A stretch of 64,000 bases of DNA from Clostridiales bacterium. Its GTDB lineage: Bacteria; Bacillota; Clostridia; Oscillospirales; Oscillospiraceae. The number at the start of each line of letters is the position of its first letter. The first letter of the stretch is position 1. The notes under the pieces are model-generated. The model did not search any database. It was not told the DNA's origin and saw only the letters and a program-made list of their open reading frames with translations. Location of the stretch: positions 145,068 through 209,067 of the forward strand of contig QAMJ01000014.1 of assembly GCA_003150355.1 (NCBI GenBank). The letters run 5' to 3'. The position numbers and the translations under genes are program-made. Positions 25,190-34,625 of the stretch are shown here, one piece after another.

Positions 25190-26536
25190 TCACACCTCTG
25201 CCGCAGCGGCTTTCCCGCAGCGGCTTATGACCGCGAATGCGATCACGCATATGATGACCGACACGAGCGAGCCCGCCGCCGTCGCAAGCCCCATCGGCAG
25301 CAGTGTCGCAGGGAAGAGCTTGGAGGTGAAATACACGCCCGGAACGCGCACGAGCGCGACGGCGATGATGTTGTGCATGAACGACAGCCCGGACTTCCCG
25401 CAGGCGCAGAAATATCCGCTGAAGCTGAAGTGTATCCCGGCGAAGATGCAGTCGAAAATATATCCGCGCAGGTACTGCCCGCCTGCCGCAATGACTGCGG
25501 CGTCCGGTGTGAACAGCCCGACGATGCTCTCGGCGATGAACTGGATAAGTATGGTGACGATCACGCCGAAGCCCGCGGCGATCATAACGGCATAGCGCAG
25601 CGTAGCCGCCGCGCGTTCGGGCTTGTTCGCGCCGATGTTCTGCGCACCGAGCGCCGAGACGGTCGAGAGCATGGACGAGGGCACAAGGAACACGAAGCTA
25701 ATGAACTTCTCGACTATGCCGACCGCCGCCGCGTCGGTGAGCCCGCGGCGATTGGCGATGATAGTTATAATAATGAAGGCGACCTGAATGAGCCCGTCCT
25801 GAACGGCGATGGGAACACCGATGGACAGCAGCTGCCCCATCATGTCGCGGCTGGGCTTGAGGTCCTCACGGCGCAGCGCGATGCCGGTCTTCTGCCGCAG
25901 CACCATGACGAGTGACACCGCAACGCTTATCGCCTGCGCAAGCGTTGTGCCGAGCGCCGCGCCCGCAGGCCCCATCTTGAGCGCGCCCATGAACAGGTAG
26001 TCCAGCGCTATGTTGGCCGCGCAGGCGACAGCGATGAAATACATCGGGCTCTTTGAATCGCCCATGCCGCGGAAAACGGAGCTGATGATATTATAAGCCG
26101 TGATGAGCGGAATGCCGATGAAGCAGATAGTGAGGTACGCGACCGTCCCCTCAACTGCTTCGGCGGGCGTGGATATGACCGCGACGATCTGCCGTACTAA
26201 GATAAGCAGCACGACCGTCAGTACGACGGAGAGCGTCATAAAAAGCGTCGCCGTGTTGCCGATGGCCAGTGCCGCGCGCTTCCTGTCGCGCGCGCCGACG
26301 GCCTGACCGATGCTGACCGTCGAGCCCATCGCAAGGCCGACTATCATTACCGTCAGCATATGCATGACCTGCGAGCCGACCGAAACTGCCGTCGTGCTCG
26401 CCACGCCCTCGAACTGGCCGATGATGAACAGGTCGGCAAGCCCGTACAGCGTCTGTAAGAAGTAAGACAGCAGATAGGGCAGTGAGAATATGACAATGTT
26501 TTTGAATACGCTTCCGCTTGTAAGGTTTCTTTCCAT
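25190..26536 (-). CDS. MATE-family efflux transporter
   Basis: A 448-aa inner-membrane Na+- or H+-coupled multidrug exporter of the NorM/DinF type, with twelve hydrophobic helices in two bundles. The start MERNLTSGSVFKNIVIFSLPY and the segment GLADLFIIGQFEGVASTTAVSVGSQV in the first bundle are typical. The ATG at 26536 follows a GGAGG site. It is upstream of, and co-directional with, the MerR regulator with a 4-bp gap. Confidence 0.9.
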   Translation of the reverse strand: MERNLTSGSVFKNIVIFSLPYLLSYFLQTLYGLADLFIIGQFEGVASTTAVSVGSQVMHMLTVMIVGLAMGSTVSIGQAVGARDRKRAALAIGNTATLFMTLSVVLTVVLLILVRQIVAVISTPAEAVEGTVAYLTICFIGIPLITAYNIISSVFRGMGDSKSPMYFIAVACAANIALDYLFMGALKMGPAGAALGTTLAQAISVAVSLVMVLRQKTGIALRREDLKPSRDMMGQLLSIGVPIAVQDGLIQVAFIIITIIANRRGLTDAAAVGIVEKFISFVFLVPSSMLSTVSALGAQNIGANKPERAAATLRYAVMIAAGFGVIVTILIQFIAESIVGLFTPDAAVIAAGGQYLRGYIFDCIFAGIHFSFSGYFCACGKSGLSFMHNIIAVALVRVPGVYFTSKLFPATLLPMGLATAAGSLVSVIICVIAFAVISRCGKAAAAEV

Positions 26537-26632
26537 TTGCGTTTCCCTCCGGATTTCTGACTACTGCATTATAATGAACTCTACAGTAATTGTAAAGTCA
26601 AGAGAAAATTTTTATAATGCCGGTGAATAATA

Positions 26633-26663
26633 AAAGAACGCTTCCTGACTGAAAGCGTTCTTT
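26633..26663. terminator. Bidirectional terminator
   Basis: AAAGAACGCTT / AAGCGTTCTTT (11-bp arms). It lies between the end of the repeat-rich secreted protein gene and the promoter region of the MATE gene. Confidence 0.7.
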
Positions 26664-26678
26664 ATAATATGATAATGT

Positions 26679-27989
26679 TTATTTGAGAACACCGGAGGGA
26701 GTGTCGAGGGAATAGCTGCGGAGGAGTTTCCCGTCGGGATCGAAGAACTCCACAAGCCCGCCTTTCCGGAGCGCGGAGTAATCGGGAGTGATCTCTTTGC
26801 CGTCCGCATCGCTGGCCGCGCCGCTGCCGAAGCACGGCCCGGTGTATTTCCCGTCGCTCGTCACGCTCATGGCGGCGTGTACTACGGCATCCTTGCTTAT
26901 CTTGACAGTGCAGCCCTCGCCGAGGCGGGAGCCGCCTATAGCCGCGCCGCCGCCGTTTCCTGCCGCGGTGACTTCGCCGCCGGTGATTCTGATGCTTCTG
27001 CCGAAGCAGTATTCGCCGCCTCCGCCGATACCGGCAGCGCCGTTATATATGGGTGTGCCGTCTGTCACGGTTCCGGCCTCACCGATGGCCGTGACCGTGC
27101 CGCCGGTTATCGTGATGTTGTATCCGCCGTGGTTCGTGCCGCCGTAGAAGCTTGCACCGGAGCCGATGCCAGCGCCGCCGAAGCGGCCGACCGCCTTTAC
27201 GTCTCCGCCGTTAATGGTGATGTTGTACCCAGAGCCGGTGTTATCACCGCAGAAGCCGCCGCCGATGCCTGCACCGGCGCTGCCCTCGGCATATACCGTG
27301 CCGCCGTTGATGGTGATGAAGCTGCCGTCGCAGCCGCCGCCCCCGCCGATACCGGCGGAATATTCGCCGCCGACGGCGGTCACGTTCCCGCCGTTTATCT
27401 CAATATACCGGAAGCTGCTGCCGCCGTCACAGCTGCCGATACCGGCGGCTGCACTGAGCCCCGTGGCATTGACGGTGCCGGAGCTTATGCGCACATGATC
27501 GCCGCTGGCCATGAAGCCGCTGCCGATGCCGGGGGAGCCGGTCGTGTTGAGGACGGCGTCATCCTCACCGGCAATCTCGAGCCAGCCGCCGGCAGATTTT
27601 TCAATGCCCGGAACGCGGCCGGCCATGAGCGTGTTTTCGGAGCGGAAGCACAGCTTCACGCTGCCGCTGCCGCTGACGGACACGGGAGAGCCGTTATCGC
27701 TCGCGCTGCTCGTGTCTATGTTCACGCCGTCGAGCGTGAGCACGGCCTTTGAACCGGAGGAGGCGTGGACAGAAATCGTGTTCTGCGTCGCTTCCGCAGA
27801 CTTCTGGGTTATCACGGGAGCCGGGTCTACGGCGGTTTTGCCGTTCTGCACGACGGTCTGCCCGGAAGCAGTGCTGTCGATGCTTATGCTGCCGAGGGAA
27901 AGATCATAGCTGTCGGCATACGCCGCAGGGGAAGCAAGCAGGATAACTGCCGCGGAACAGAGTGCCGAGAAACACAGCTTCAGTTTCAT
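26679..27989 (-). CDS. Secreted Gly-rich beta-helix-like repeat protein
   Basis: A 436-aa protein with a signal peptide (MKLKLCFSALCSAAVILLAS, cleavage near AYA). From about residue 150 to 370 it contains seven or eight repeats of about 30-35 residues of the pattern ITINGGTVTAxG followed by AGIGGG, which suggests a right-handed parallel beta-helix such as is found in carbohydrate-binding or adhesin-like proteins. No catalytic motif and no LPXTG sorting signal are seen. It starts 12 bp after the AAA ATPase stop on the same strand and is probably co-transcribed with it. Its function is unknown. Confidence 0.75.
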   Translation of the reverse strand: MKLKLCFSALCSAAVILLASPAAYADSYDLSLGSISIDSTASGQTVVQNGKTAVDPAPVITQKSAEATQNTISVHASSGSKAVLTLDGVNIDTSSASDNGSPVSVSGSGSVKLCFRSENTLMAGRVPGIEKSAGGWLEIAGEDDAVLNTTGSPGIGSGFMASGDHVRISSGTVNATGLSAAAGIGSCDGGSSFRYIEINGGNVTAVGGEYSAGIGGGGGCDGSFITINGGTVYAEGSAGAGIGGGFCGDNTGSGYNITINGGDVKAVGRFGGAGIGSGASFYGGTNHGGYNITITGGTVTAIGEAGTVTDGTPIYNGAAGIGGGGEYCFGRSIRITGGEVTAAGNGGGAAIGGSRLGEGCTVKISKDAVVHAAMSVTSDGKYTGPCFGSGAASDADGKEITPDYSALRKGGLVEFFDPDGKLLRSYSLDTPSGVLK

Positions 27990-28001
27990 GTTATTACCCT
28001 C

Positions 28002-29456
28002 TTATTCTTCAGCGTCTGTCTCGCCGGTCTCATCCGCGTCCCTGAGATCCTCCGGGAGGAACTGCATGAGGTCGTCCTTCGTCGGCGCGTCCAGCGCGGC
28101 GACGCGGTTTGACTGGCGCACGACCGTGTCTTCAAACACGTTGCGCACATCGCGTCCGTTGCCGAAGTTCTCGCCGCGGTTCTCGTACAGCTCTTCAAAC
28201 ATCGCCTTTGCCTCGGCTTCGGCCTCCTCTGTGAGGGCGTAGCCGTTCTTTTTGCACTGCCCCTTGAAGATGTGCAGGAGCTGCTCACCGTTATAGTCGG
28301 GGAAGTAGAAGTATTTATTGAAGCGCGACTGGAGGCCGGGGTTGGAGTTAATGAACTTCTCCATAGGCCCGTCATAGCCCGCGACGACGACGATAAGCTC
28401 ATCGCGGTGATCCTCCATCGCCTTGAGTATCGTCTCTATCGCCTCGCGTCCGAAGTCGTTCTCACCGCCGGAAGCGAGGGAGTAGGCCTCGTCGATAAAC
28501 AGCACGCCGCCGAGGGCGGACTTGATGACCTCCTGCGTCTTGAGCGCGGTCTGCCCGACGTAGCCTGCGACGAGCCCGGAGCGGTCGACCTCGATGAGCT
28601 GCCCCTTTTCCAGCACGCCTATCGCCGCGTACAGCCCGCTTATGATGCGCGCGACCGTGGTCTTGCCCGTGCCGGGGTTGCCCATGAACACCATGTGCAG
28701 GCTCATCGGCGGGATCGGCAGCCCGTTTTCCCTGCGCAGCCTGCGTACCTTTACAAGGTTCATCAGGTTCTTGATGTCCTTCTTCACATCGTCGAGCCCG
28801 ACGAGAGAGTCAAGCTGCGCCATAAGCTCGTCAAAGTCCGGTTTCTTCTCCTCGGTGTCGGTTTTTTCAGCGTCGCCTTCTTTGAGCTTTTCGCCGCCCG
28901 CGGTCTGCTCCTGAAGGCGATGCTTTTCCTGGAAGCCCGGCTCGGAGCTTGTGACATAGTCAAGGGGATTGAGCGCCTCGCGGCTCTTGCGCACGCCGCT
29001 CGTGTCGCATATCGCGGTGAGCTTGTCGGTACACTCGGTTATGTAGGCGGCCTCGTCGTAGCTGACATCGTCGTCCACTGCGGCGAGGTAGAGCAGAATA
29101 TTTGTGAGCATGCGGATAAAGGTGCGGGAGGCCTCGGTGCCGCGCTTGGCATCGTTCTCGGCAAGGTTCCAATAGAACACCGGCGGGAGGAAGACCTCGC
29201 TTTCGCACACAGAGCTTGTCAGTGACCAGAGCATCCATTTCGGCTGCGGCTGGTTGCGGGAATATATCTGGTTCGCCATGTCGACATGGCGCTGGGTGAT
29301 CCCGCCGCCGCGGCTCCACAGCCCAAGCGCGCAGCGGGTCATAAACTCGTCCAGCTCCTTTGCCATGGCGATGCCGCCGACGCGGTAGAATGCGTCGGTA
29401 TTGGCGGAGTATATCTTATGAAAATCCTCGGGGGAGCGGTTCCACGTAGTAGGCAT
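28002..29456 (-). CDS. AAA+ ATPase of the CbxX/CfqX-SpoVK family
   Basis: A 484-aa cytoplasmic AAA+ protein. Residues 1-190 are a mostly helical region with a possible TerB-like segment (LLYLAAVDDDVSYDEAAYI); a charged linker follows (about 195-220); and the AAA core runs from about 230 to 470. Walker A is GNPGTGKTTVARI, Walker B is VLFIDEAYSLA, and an arginine finger region is PGLQSRFNKYFYF. Relatives include SpoVK and the Rubisco activase CbbX, both hexameric remodelling motors. The target here is unknown; the only partner in the transcript is the secreted repeat protein. Confidence 0.87.
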   Translation of the reverse strand: MPTTWNRSPEDFHKIYSANTDAFYRVGGIAMAKELDEFMTRCALGLWSRGGGITQRHVDMANQIYSRNQPQPKWMLWSLTSSVCESEVFLPPVFYWNLAENDAKRGTEASRTFIRMLTNILLYLAAVDDDVSYDEAAYITECTDKLTAICDTSGVRKSREALNPLDYVTSSEPGFQEKHRLQEQTAGGEKLKEGDAEKTDTEEKKPDFDELMAQLDSLVGLDDVKKDIKNLMNLVKVRRLRRENGLPIPPMSLHMVFMGNPGTGKTTVARIISGLYAAIGVLEKGQLIEVDRSGLVAGYVGQTALKTQEVIKSALGGVLFIDEAYSLASGGENDFGREAIETILKAMEDHRDELIVVVAGYDGPMEKFINSNPGLQSRFNKYFYFPDYNGEQLLHIFKGQCKKNGYALTEEAEAEAKAMFEELYENRGENFGNGRDVRNVFEDTVVRQSNRVAALDAPTKDDLMQFLPEDLRDADETGETDAEE

Positions 29457-29594
29457 GACAAAATCTCCTTAAATCCACGTTCTGATATATGGTATTATAC
29501 CTTCACAAAGTCGGGGAGACAAGAGTATATTTCATTATAGGCTTAGGTAAGACTGATAAAATAATGAGAAAACTGAGAAGAAACGGCGGAGCTG

Positions 29595-29623
29595 TTGACA
29601 GAAATTCTTAAAAGCTATACAAT
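29595..29623 (+). promoter_or_regulatory. Promoter of the ABC importer operon
   Basis: TTGACA (29595-29600), a 17-bp spacer and TACAAT (29618-29623). The ~120-nt leader to the start codon contains GC hairpins but no riboswitch that I recognise. Confidence 0.75.
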
Positions 29624-29747
29624 TTATGCGTACATGCAAAGGACATTTGTTGTGCGTTGTGTACATAATGCCCGAGCTGCAAACCGGGAAATCTCTCTCA
29701 GCCCATGCGGGTGGGGAGATCAAAATAAATCTAACGGAGGAAAACAC

Positions 29748-30881
29748 ATGAAAAAGTATCTGGCACTGCTGCTTGCACTCGTGATGGTTCTGTCCCTGTG
29801 CGCATGCGGCAACAGCGCTCCGGCCGCGACTGAGGCCCCTGCCGCTGAACCCGCAGCCGAACCCGCGGCTGACGATCTCGTCTCTCTGGCTCAGGCCGAG
29901 GGCGAACTGGTCGTTTACGGCTCCTGCGAGGAAGAGTACCTCGCCGCCGCCTGCGAGAATTTTGAGAAGCTCTACGGCATAAAGACCACCTATCAGCGTC
30001 TGTCCACCGGTGAGGTGCAGGCAAAGATCGAGGAAGAGAACGGCAACCCGTCCGCTGACGTCTGGTTCGGCGGCACGACCGACCCGTACAACGTTGTCGC
30101 CGGCGAGGGCCTGCTTGAGGCCTACGAGGCGGAGAACGCTTCCCACCTGCTCAGCGATATGTACCGCGACAAGGACGGTTACTGGTACGGCATTTACAAG
30201 GGCATCCTCGGCTTCATGGTCAACACAGATGAGCTCGAGCGCATGAACCTTGAGGCTCCTCAGGATTGGCAGGATCTGCTCAAGGACGAGTACAAGGGTC
30301 TTATCTGGCTGTCTAACTACAACACCGCCGGTACCGCAAAGCTCGTCATCAACACAATGATCCAGAAGTACGGCCACGATGAAGGCATCCAGTACCTCGT
30401 AGACCTCGACAAGAACATCCAGGTTTACACCAAGTCCGGCTCCGGCCCGTCCAAGAACGTCGGCACCGGTGAGTGCGTCATCGGCATCGGCTTCCTGCAT
30501 GACGGCATCACCCAGATCGTTGACAACGGCTATGATAACATCGAGCTCATCATCCCCAGCTCCGGCACCTCCTTCGAGATCGGCGCTACCGCTATCTTCA
30601 AGGGCTGCGCTCACCCCAACGCTGCAAAGCTGTGGATCGAGTACGCTCTGTCTCCCGACTGCGTGAACCTCGCCAAGGACAACGGCTCCTACCAGTTCCT
30701 CGTCATTGACAATGCCGAGCAGCCCACTCAGGCAGCAGACTTCGGCCTTGATCCCAACAATGTCATGGACTATGACTTCGAGGATGCAAAGCAGAACATC
30801 GGCACCTACATTGAGGAAGTCATGAACGCTATCGCCGCTGCCGGCGCTGACACCGGTGCGGATCGTTTCAAGACCGAGTAA
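29748..30881 (+). CDS. ABC transporter substrate-binding lipoprotein (Fe3+/spermidine type)
   Basis: A 377-aa extracellular solute-binding lipoprotein. The start is ATG 29748 after CGGAGG; the signal MKKYLALLLALVMVLSLCAC ends in a lipobox with Cys 20, and an Ala/Pro/Glu-rich tether follows. The mature part resembles FutA/AfuA-type family 1 proteins (ELVVYGSCEEEYLAAACENF, then VWFGGTTDPYN). It is followed by a fused-permease gene and an ATPase gene, so the operon is a complete importer. Ferric iron, a phosphonate or a phosphorylated sugar are all possible substrates; I cannot tell which. Confidence 0.88.
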   Translation: MKKYLALLLALVMVLSLCACGNSAPAATEAPAAEPAAEPAADDLVSLAQAEGELVVYGSCEEEYLAAACENFEKLYGIKTTYQRLSTGEVQAKIEEENGNPSADVWFGGTTDPYNVVAGEGLLEAYEAENASHLLSDMYRDKDGYWYGIYKGILGFMVNTDELERMNLEAPQDWQDLLKDEYKGLIWLSNYNTAGTAKLVINTMIQKYGHDEGIQYLVDLDKNIQVYTKSGSGPSKNVGTGECVIGIGFLHDGITQIVDNGYDNIELIIPSSGTSFEIGATAIFKGCAHPNAAKLWIEYALSPDCVNLAKDNGSYQFLVIDNAEQPTQAADFGLDPNNVMDYDFEDAKQNIGTYIEEVMNAIAAAGADTGADRFKTE

Positions 30882-30895
30882 TCAATAATATCCGC

Positions 30896-30926
30896 AAGGA
30901 AGGCGGCGCTGCCGCCTTCCTTTTTT
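30896..30926 (+). terminator. Attenuating terminator between binding protein and permease
   Basis: AAGGAAGGCGGC / GCCGCCTTCCTT with a 3-nt loop and following T tract. It sits inside the operon, so it probably makes binding-protein mRNA more abundant than the permease mRNA. Confidence 0.75.
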
Positions 30927-30961
30927 AGAATCTGAATCCTTTCAAAGAGAGGAGAATACAT

Positions 30962-32674
30962 ATGGCAAGAAGCCAGGGCGCGGCGCTGGATCGGAAGAAG
31001 CTCATGGCCGACCCGATCATGGTCACGACCATCGTCGTGCTGATAACATTTCTGACTTTGTTTATTCTCTACCCGCTGGCGATACTGCTGGTGGATAGCT
31101 TCGTGAGCGATAAGGGGCTCACCTTTGATATCTTCAAGCGCATCTTCAATATGCCGACCTTCACCAAGGCGATAACTAACACGCTGAAGGTGGGCTTCCT
31201 CGTCGGCATACTCTCCGCGCTCATAGGTCTGCTGTTCGCATACGTCGAGGTCTATGTGCGCATGAACAAATTCGTCGGCGGCCTGTTCAAGGTCGTGTCG
31301 ATGCTGCCGGTCGTGTCGCCGCCGTTCGTGCTGTCGCTGTCGATGATAATGCTCTTCGGCAAGGCGGGCGTCATCACGCGCTTCCTGCTCGGCATTTACG
31401 ACAACAGCGTCTACGGCTACTGGGGCATCGTCATCGTCCAGACGCTGACCTTCTTCCCGGTCTGCTACATGATGCTCAAGGGACTGCTCAAGAACATCGA
31501 CCCCTCGCTTGAGGAGGCCGCGCGCGACATGGGCGCAGGGCGCATGAAGGTGTTCACGAGCGTGACGCTGCCGCTGATGCTCCCCGGCCTCGGCAACGCT
31601 TTCCTTGTGACCTTCATCGAGTCCATCGCGGACTTTGCTAACCCCATGATAATCGGCGGCTCGTATGACACGCTGGCAACGACGATCTATCTTCAGATCA
31701 CCGGCGCCTACGACAAGGCCGGCGCCGCGGCGATGGCGGTTGTGCTGCTGTGCATAACACTGCTGATGTTCGCCGTGCAGAAGTATTACCTCGAAGCCAA
31801 GACCGCCGCGACGCTGACCGGCAAGGCCTCGCGCGGCAGGATGCTCATCGAGGACAAGAGCGTGCGCGTTCCGCTGACGGTGCTCTGCGGGCTTGCTGCG
31901 GGTTTCGTTATCCTGATGTATATCTGCGTGCCGATTGGCTCGTTCTTCCCGACCTGGGGCTATAAGTTCTTCCCGCTCACGGGCAAGTGGTTCAAGCTTG
32001 TCTTCACGCGCTACCACGGCTTCCAGGCTTTCCGTGACTCCTTCGTGCTCTCGCTGATCGCCGCCCCGATAACGGCGCTGCTGAGCATGATAATCTCCTA
32101 CCTCGTCGTAAAGCGCAGGTTCAAGGCCAAGGGCTTTATCGAGGCGGTGTCCATGCTCGCGATGGCCGTCCCCGGCACGGTCCTCGGCGTCGGCTACATC
32201 CGCGGCTTTGCAAGCGGCGTGTTCCACACTGGCTTCCTGCAGGGCATCTACGGCACGGGGCTCATCCTCATCATCGTCTTTGTAGTCCGCTCCCTGCCGA
32301 CCGGCACGCGCAGCGGTATCTCCGCACTGCGGCAGATAGACAAGTCCATCGAGGAATCCGCCTACGACATGGGCGCGGACAGCTTCAAGGTGTTCATGAC
32401 CGTGACGCTCCCGCTCATTAAGGACTCCTTCCTCTCCGGCCTCGTCACGGCCTTCGTGCGCAGCATAACCGCTATCTCCGCGATCATCCTGCTCGTGACG
32501 CCGCAGTTCCTGCTCATCACGGTGCAGATCAACGAGTTTGCGGAGAAGGGCTCCTACAGCCTTGCCTGCGCGTTTGCAACCATTCTTATCATCATCACCT
32601 ACGGCGCTGTGCTGCTGATGAACCTGTTCATCAAGCACTTCGGCACCAGCAAGAAACTCAAGGAGGTCGACTGA
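30962..32674 (+). CDS. ABC transporter permease, two-domain FbpB type
   Basis: A 570-aa inner-membrane permease with about twelve helices in two binding-protein-dependent transport domains. EAA loops are visible in each half: SLEEAARDMGAGRMKVFTSVTLP near residue 185 and SIEESAYDMGADSFKVFMTVTLP near residue 465. These contact the ATPase. The fused two-domain form is typical of FbpB/AfuB-like iron-class importers. The ATG at 30962 has an AGAGGAG site; the ATPase gene follows after 3 bp. Confidence 0.92.
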   Translation: MARSQGAALDRKKLMADPIMVTTIVVLITFLTLFILYPLAILLVDSFVSDKGLTFDIFKRIFNMPTFTKAITNTLKVGFLVGILSALIGLLFAYVEVYVRMNKFVGGLFKVVSMLPVVSPPFVLSLSMIMLFGKAGVITRFLLGIYDNSVYGYWGIVIVQTLTFFPVCYMMLKGLLKNIDPSLEEAARDMGAGRMKVFTSVTLPLMLPGLGNAFLVTFIESIADFANPMIIGGSYDTLATTIYLQITGAYDKAGAAAMAVVLLCITLLMFAVQKYYLEAKTAATLTGKASRGRMLIEDKSVRVPLTVLCGLAAGFVILMYICVPIGSFFPTWGYKFFPLTGKWFKLVFTRYHGFQAFRDSFVLSLIAAPITALLSMIISYLVVKRRFKAKGFIEAVSMLAMAVPGTVLGVGYIRGFASGVFHTGFLQGIYGTGLILIIVFVVRSLPTGTRSGISALRQIDKSIEESAYDMGADSFKVFMTVTLPLIKDSFLSGLVTAFVRSITAISAIILLVTPQFLLITVQINEFAEKGSYSLACAFATILIIITYGAVLLMNLFIKHFGTSKKLKEVD

Positions 32675-32677
32675 GCC

Positions 32678-33754
32678 ATGGAAAAAACAAAGAAAGGCGT
32701 CCGTCTGGAGCATATCTCCAAAATATATCAGGATCCCAAAACCGGCAAGGACTTCTATGCCGTGCATGATACCTCGCTCAACATCGAACCCGGCAGCTTC
32801 GTGACGCTCCTCGGCCCCTCCGGCTGCGGCAAGACTACGACCCTGCGCATGATCGCGGGCTTTGAAAGCCCGGACGAGGGCGAAATTTATCTCGGCGAGG
32901 AGCCGATAAACGAGCTTACCCCGAATAAGCGTGACACGGCGATGGTGTTCCAGAGCTACGCGCTGCTGCCGCACTACAACGTGTTCGATAACGTCGCCTA
33001 CGGTCTCAAGCTGCGCAAGGTGCCGAAGGATGAGATAAAGGAGCGCGTCATGAAGATACTCGACCTCGTCGAGCTGACGGGGATGGAGGGGCGCATGACA
33101 AACCAGCTCTCCGGCGGCCAGCAGCAGCGTGTTGCGCTCGCCCGCGCGCTGGTCATCGAGCCGTCCGTCCTGCTGTTCGATGAGCCGCTCTCGAACCTTG
33201 ACGCAAAGCTGCGCGTCTCCATGCGCACGGAGATACGCCGCATCCAGCAGGAGGTCGGCATCACGGCCATCTATGTCACGCACGACCAGAGCGAGGCAAT
33301 GGCTCTGTCGGATCAGATCATCATCATGAACAAGGGCGTTGTCGCTCAGGTCGGCACCCCGCAGGAGATATACTACCATCCGAACAGCGAATTCGTCGCC
33401 GACTTCATCGGCGAGGCAAACTTCCTGCATGGCACTCTCACGGGCATTGATGGCGCTCAGGCCGTAATGAACATCGAGGGTACTGAGCTCCGTGTCGCGT
33501 CGACCGACGGTCTTGAGGTAGGGAAGGACTACACGCTCGTCCTGCGTCCCGAGGCGGCGACGCTTGCCGACGAGGGCGGCCTGCCCTGCAAGGTCATACT
33601 CAGCTGCTTCATGGGCTCGTACCAGAACTATCATGTCATGGTAGGGAACACCCTCGTGAAGCTCACCGAGAATAACCCCAAGAACAAGCGCATCTATGCT
33701 GTCGGCGAGGAGTGCTGCCTGCGCTTCGATCCGGACGCGGTACATATACTGTAA
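32678..33754 (+). CDS. ABC transporter ATP-binding protein (FbpC/PotA-like)
   Basis: A 358-aa ATPase energising the importer. Walker A is GPSGCGKTT, the Q-loop is VFQSYALLPHYNVF, the signature is LSGGQQQRVALARAL, Walker B is VLLFDEPLSN and the switch His is in VTHDQSEAM. A C-terminal TOBE domain (from about 275) marks the iron/polyamine/sugar importer class. It ends the three-gene operon, 20 bp before an unusual palindromic terminator. Confidence 0.94.
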   Translation: MEKTKKGVRLEHISKIYQDPKTGKDFYAVHDTSLNIEPGSFVTLLGPSGCGKTTTLRMIAGFESPDEGEIYLGEEPINELTPNKRDTAMVFQSYALLPHYNVFDNVAYGLKLRKVPKDEIKERVMKILDLVELTGMEGRMTNQLSGGQQQRVALARALVIEPSVLLFDEPLSNLDAKLRVSMRTEIRRIQQEVGITAIYVTHDQSEAMALSDQIIIMNKGVVAQVGTPQEIYYHPNSEFVADFIGEANFLHGTLTGIDGAQAVMNIEGTELRVASTDGLEVGKDYTLVLRPEAATLADEGGLPCKVILSCFMGSYQNYHVMVGNTLVKLTENNPKNKRIYAVGEECCLRFDPDAVHIL

Positions 33755-33774
33755 AGAGCAGGCAAAAAAATTTC

Positions 33775-33817
33775 GGCTCTGTGTCAATAGTCAAAGCACA
33801 ACTATTGACACAGAGCC
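33775..33817. terminator. Palindromic terminator made of two ISL3-type tips
   Basis: GGCTCTGTGTCAATAGT (33775-33791) and its perfect complement (33801-33817) surround a 9-nt loop, with an A tract before and T tract after. The arm is identical to the first 17 bases of the intact ISL3 element at 51624. It lies between the importer operon and the convergent acetyltransferase gene. Confidence 0.8.
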
Positions 33818-33842
33818 TGTTTTTTGCAGCTGAAATGCTGTT

Positions 33843-34439
33843 TTATTCTATCCCGTATTTTTCCTTCAGCTCCGGGCGGATATCGTCAAAGCTTCTAAAC
33901 GGCGCGGGCTCGGCGGCGTGTTCGCCGATGTGCTTCTCCATCCACACCATGTCGTACCAGCGGCCGAACTTATATGCGCAGCCCGTGAATCTGCCGACGA
34001 ACCTGTAGCCAAGGTGCTCATGGAACTGCTCGCTGTTGAGCGTCAGGTATTCGTCCGGCACTGTCGGGTGCGCGATGCAGGCGTTGACGTTCGTGATGTT
34101 CTGCAGCTTCAGCGCCCCTTCAAGCGCGGTGTACAGGAGCTTGCCGAGACCGAGATGCTTTGCGTCGGTGCGGATATATATGCTTGTCTCCACAGCCCAT
34201 GCGTAGGCGGCGCGTGTCTTGAACGCGGATGCGTAGACGTAGCCCATTATCTCCCCGCCACGCTCTGCAACAAGGTAGGGATACCTGCTGAGCGTATGCT
34301 CGATACGCTCCCGGAACTCCTCTATCGACGGGACTTCATATTCAAAGGTGATGGCCGTGTTTTCCACGTAGGGCGCATAGATCGCCAGCAGCTTCTCCGC
34401 GTCCTCGCCTCTTGCAATTCTCACATGGCAGCTTTCCAT
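33843..34439 (-). CDS. GNAT-family N-acetyltransferase
   Basis: A 198-aa acetyl-CoA-dependent acetyltransferase of the phosphinothricin/PAT-like subgroup. MESCHVRIARGEDAEKLLAI is the usual opening; the acetyl-CoA pyrophosphate loop is DAKHLGLGKLLYTALE near residue 115; and the C-terminal part carries GYRFVGRFTGCAYKFGRWYD, as in members that acetylate amino-acid-like toxins such as phosphinothricin or methionine sulfoximine. The substrate here is not established. Cytoplasmic and monocistronic. Confidence 0.88.
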   Translation of the reverse strand: MESCHVRIARGEDAEKLLAIYAPYVENTAITFEYEVPSIEEFRERIEHTLSRYPYLVAERGGEIMGYVYASAFKTRAAYAWAVETSIYIRTDAKHLGLGKLLYTALEGALKLQNITNVNACIAHPTVPDEYLTLNSEQFHEHLGYRFVGRFTGCAYKFGRWYDMVWMEKHIGEHAAEPAPFRSFDDIRPELKEKYGIE

Positions 34440-34555
34440 GCCGCATACCTCTTTTCATCTGATGGCAGCAGCAATATTAGCACAGTAAGCCCGCGTTTTC
34501 AAGCGGTTTCGACGGCATATCGCGTGAATTTTCAGACATTTAGTCAAGATTGTAC

Positions 34556-34584
34556 TTGTAATAACGCCGGATTGATAGTATAAT
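34556..34584 (+). promoter_or_regulatory. Promoter of the E2-like gene
   Basis: TTGTAA (34556-34561), 17-bp spacer and TATAAT (34579-34584). Confidence 0.65.
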
Positions 34585-34625
34585 ACAAAAAGCTTAAAAA
34601 ATTAAAAGCAAAGGCTGGATCAGAT

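Noticed and set aside
26877..27752. CRISPR-like or DNA tandem repeat in the Gly-rich gene
   Set aside because: The periodicity is at protein level (INGGTVTA...AGIGGG) with variable codons and spacing; there is no identical direct repeat.
30806..33787. A 993-codon open frame antisense to the ABC importer genes
   Set aside because: It mirrors the conserved permease and ATPase genes, has His/Asp/Arg-biased meaningless composition and no ribosome site; it is a by-product of GC-rich codon use.
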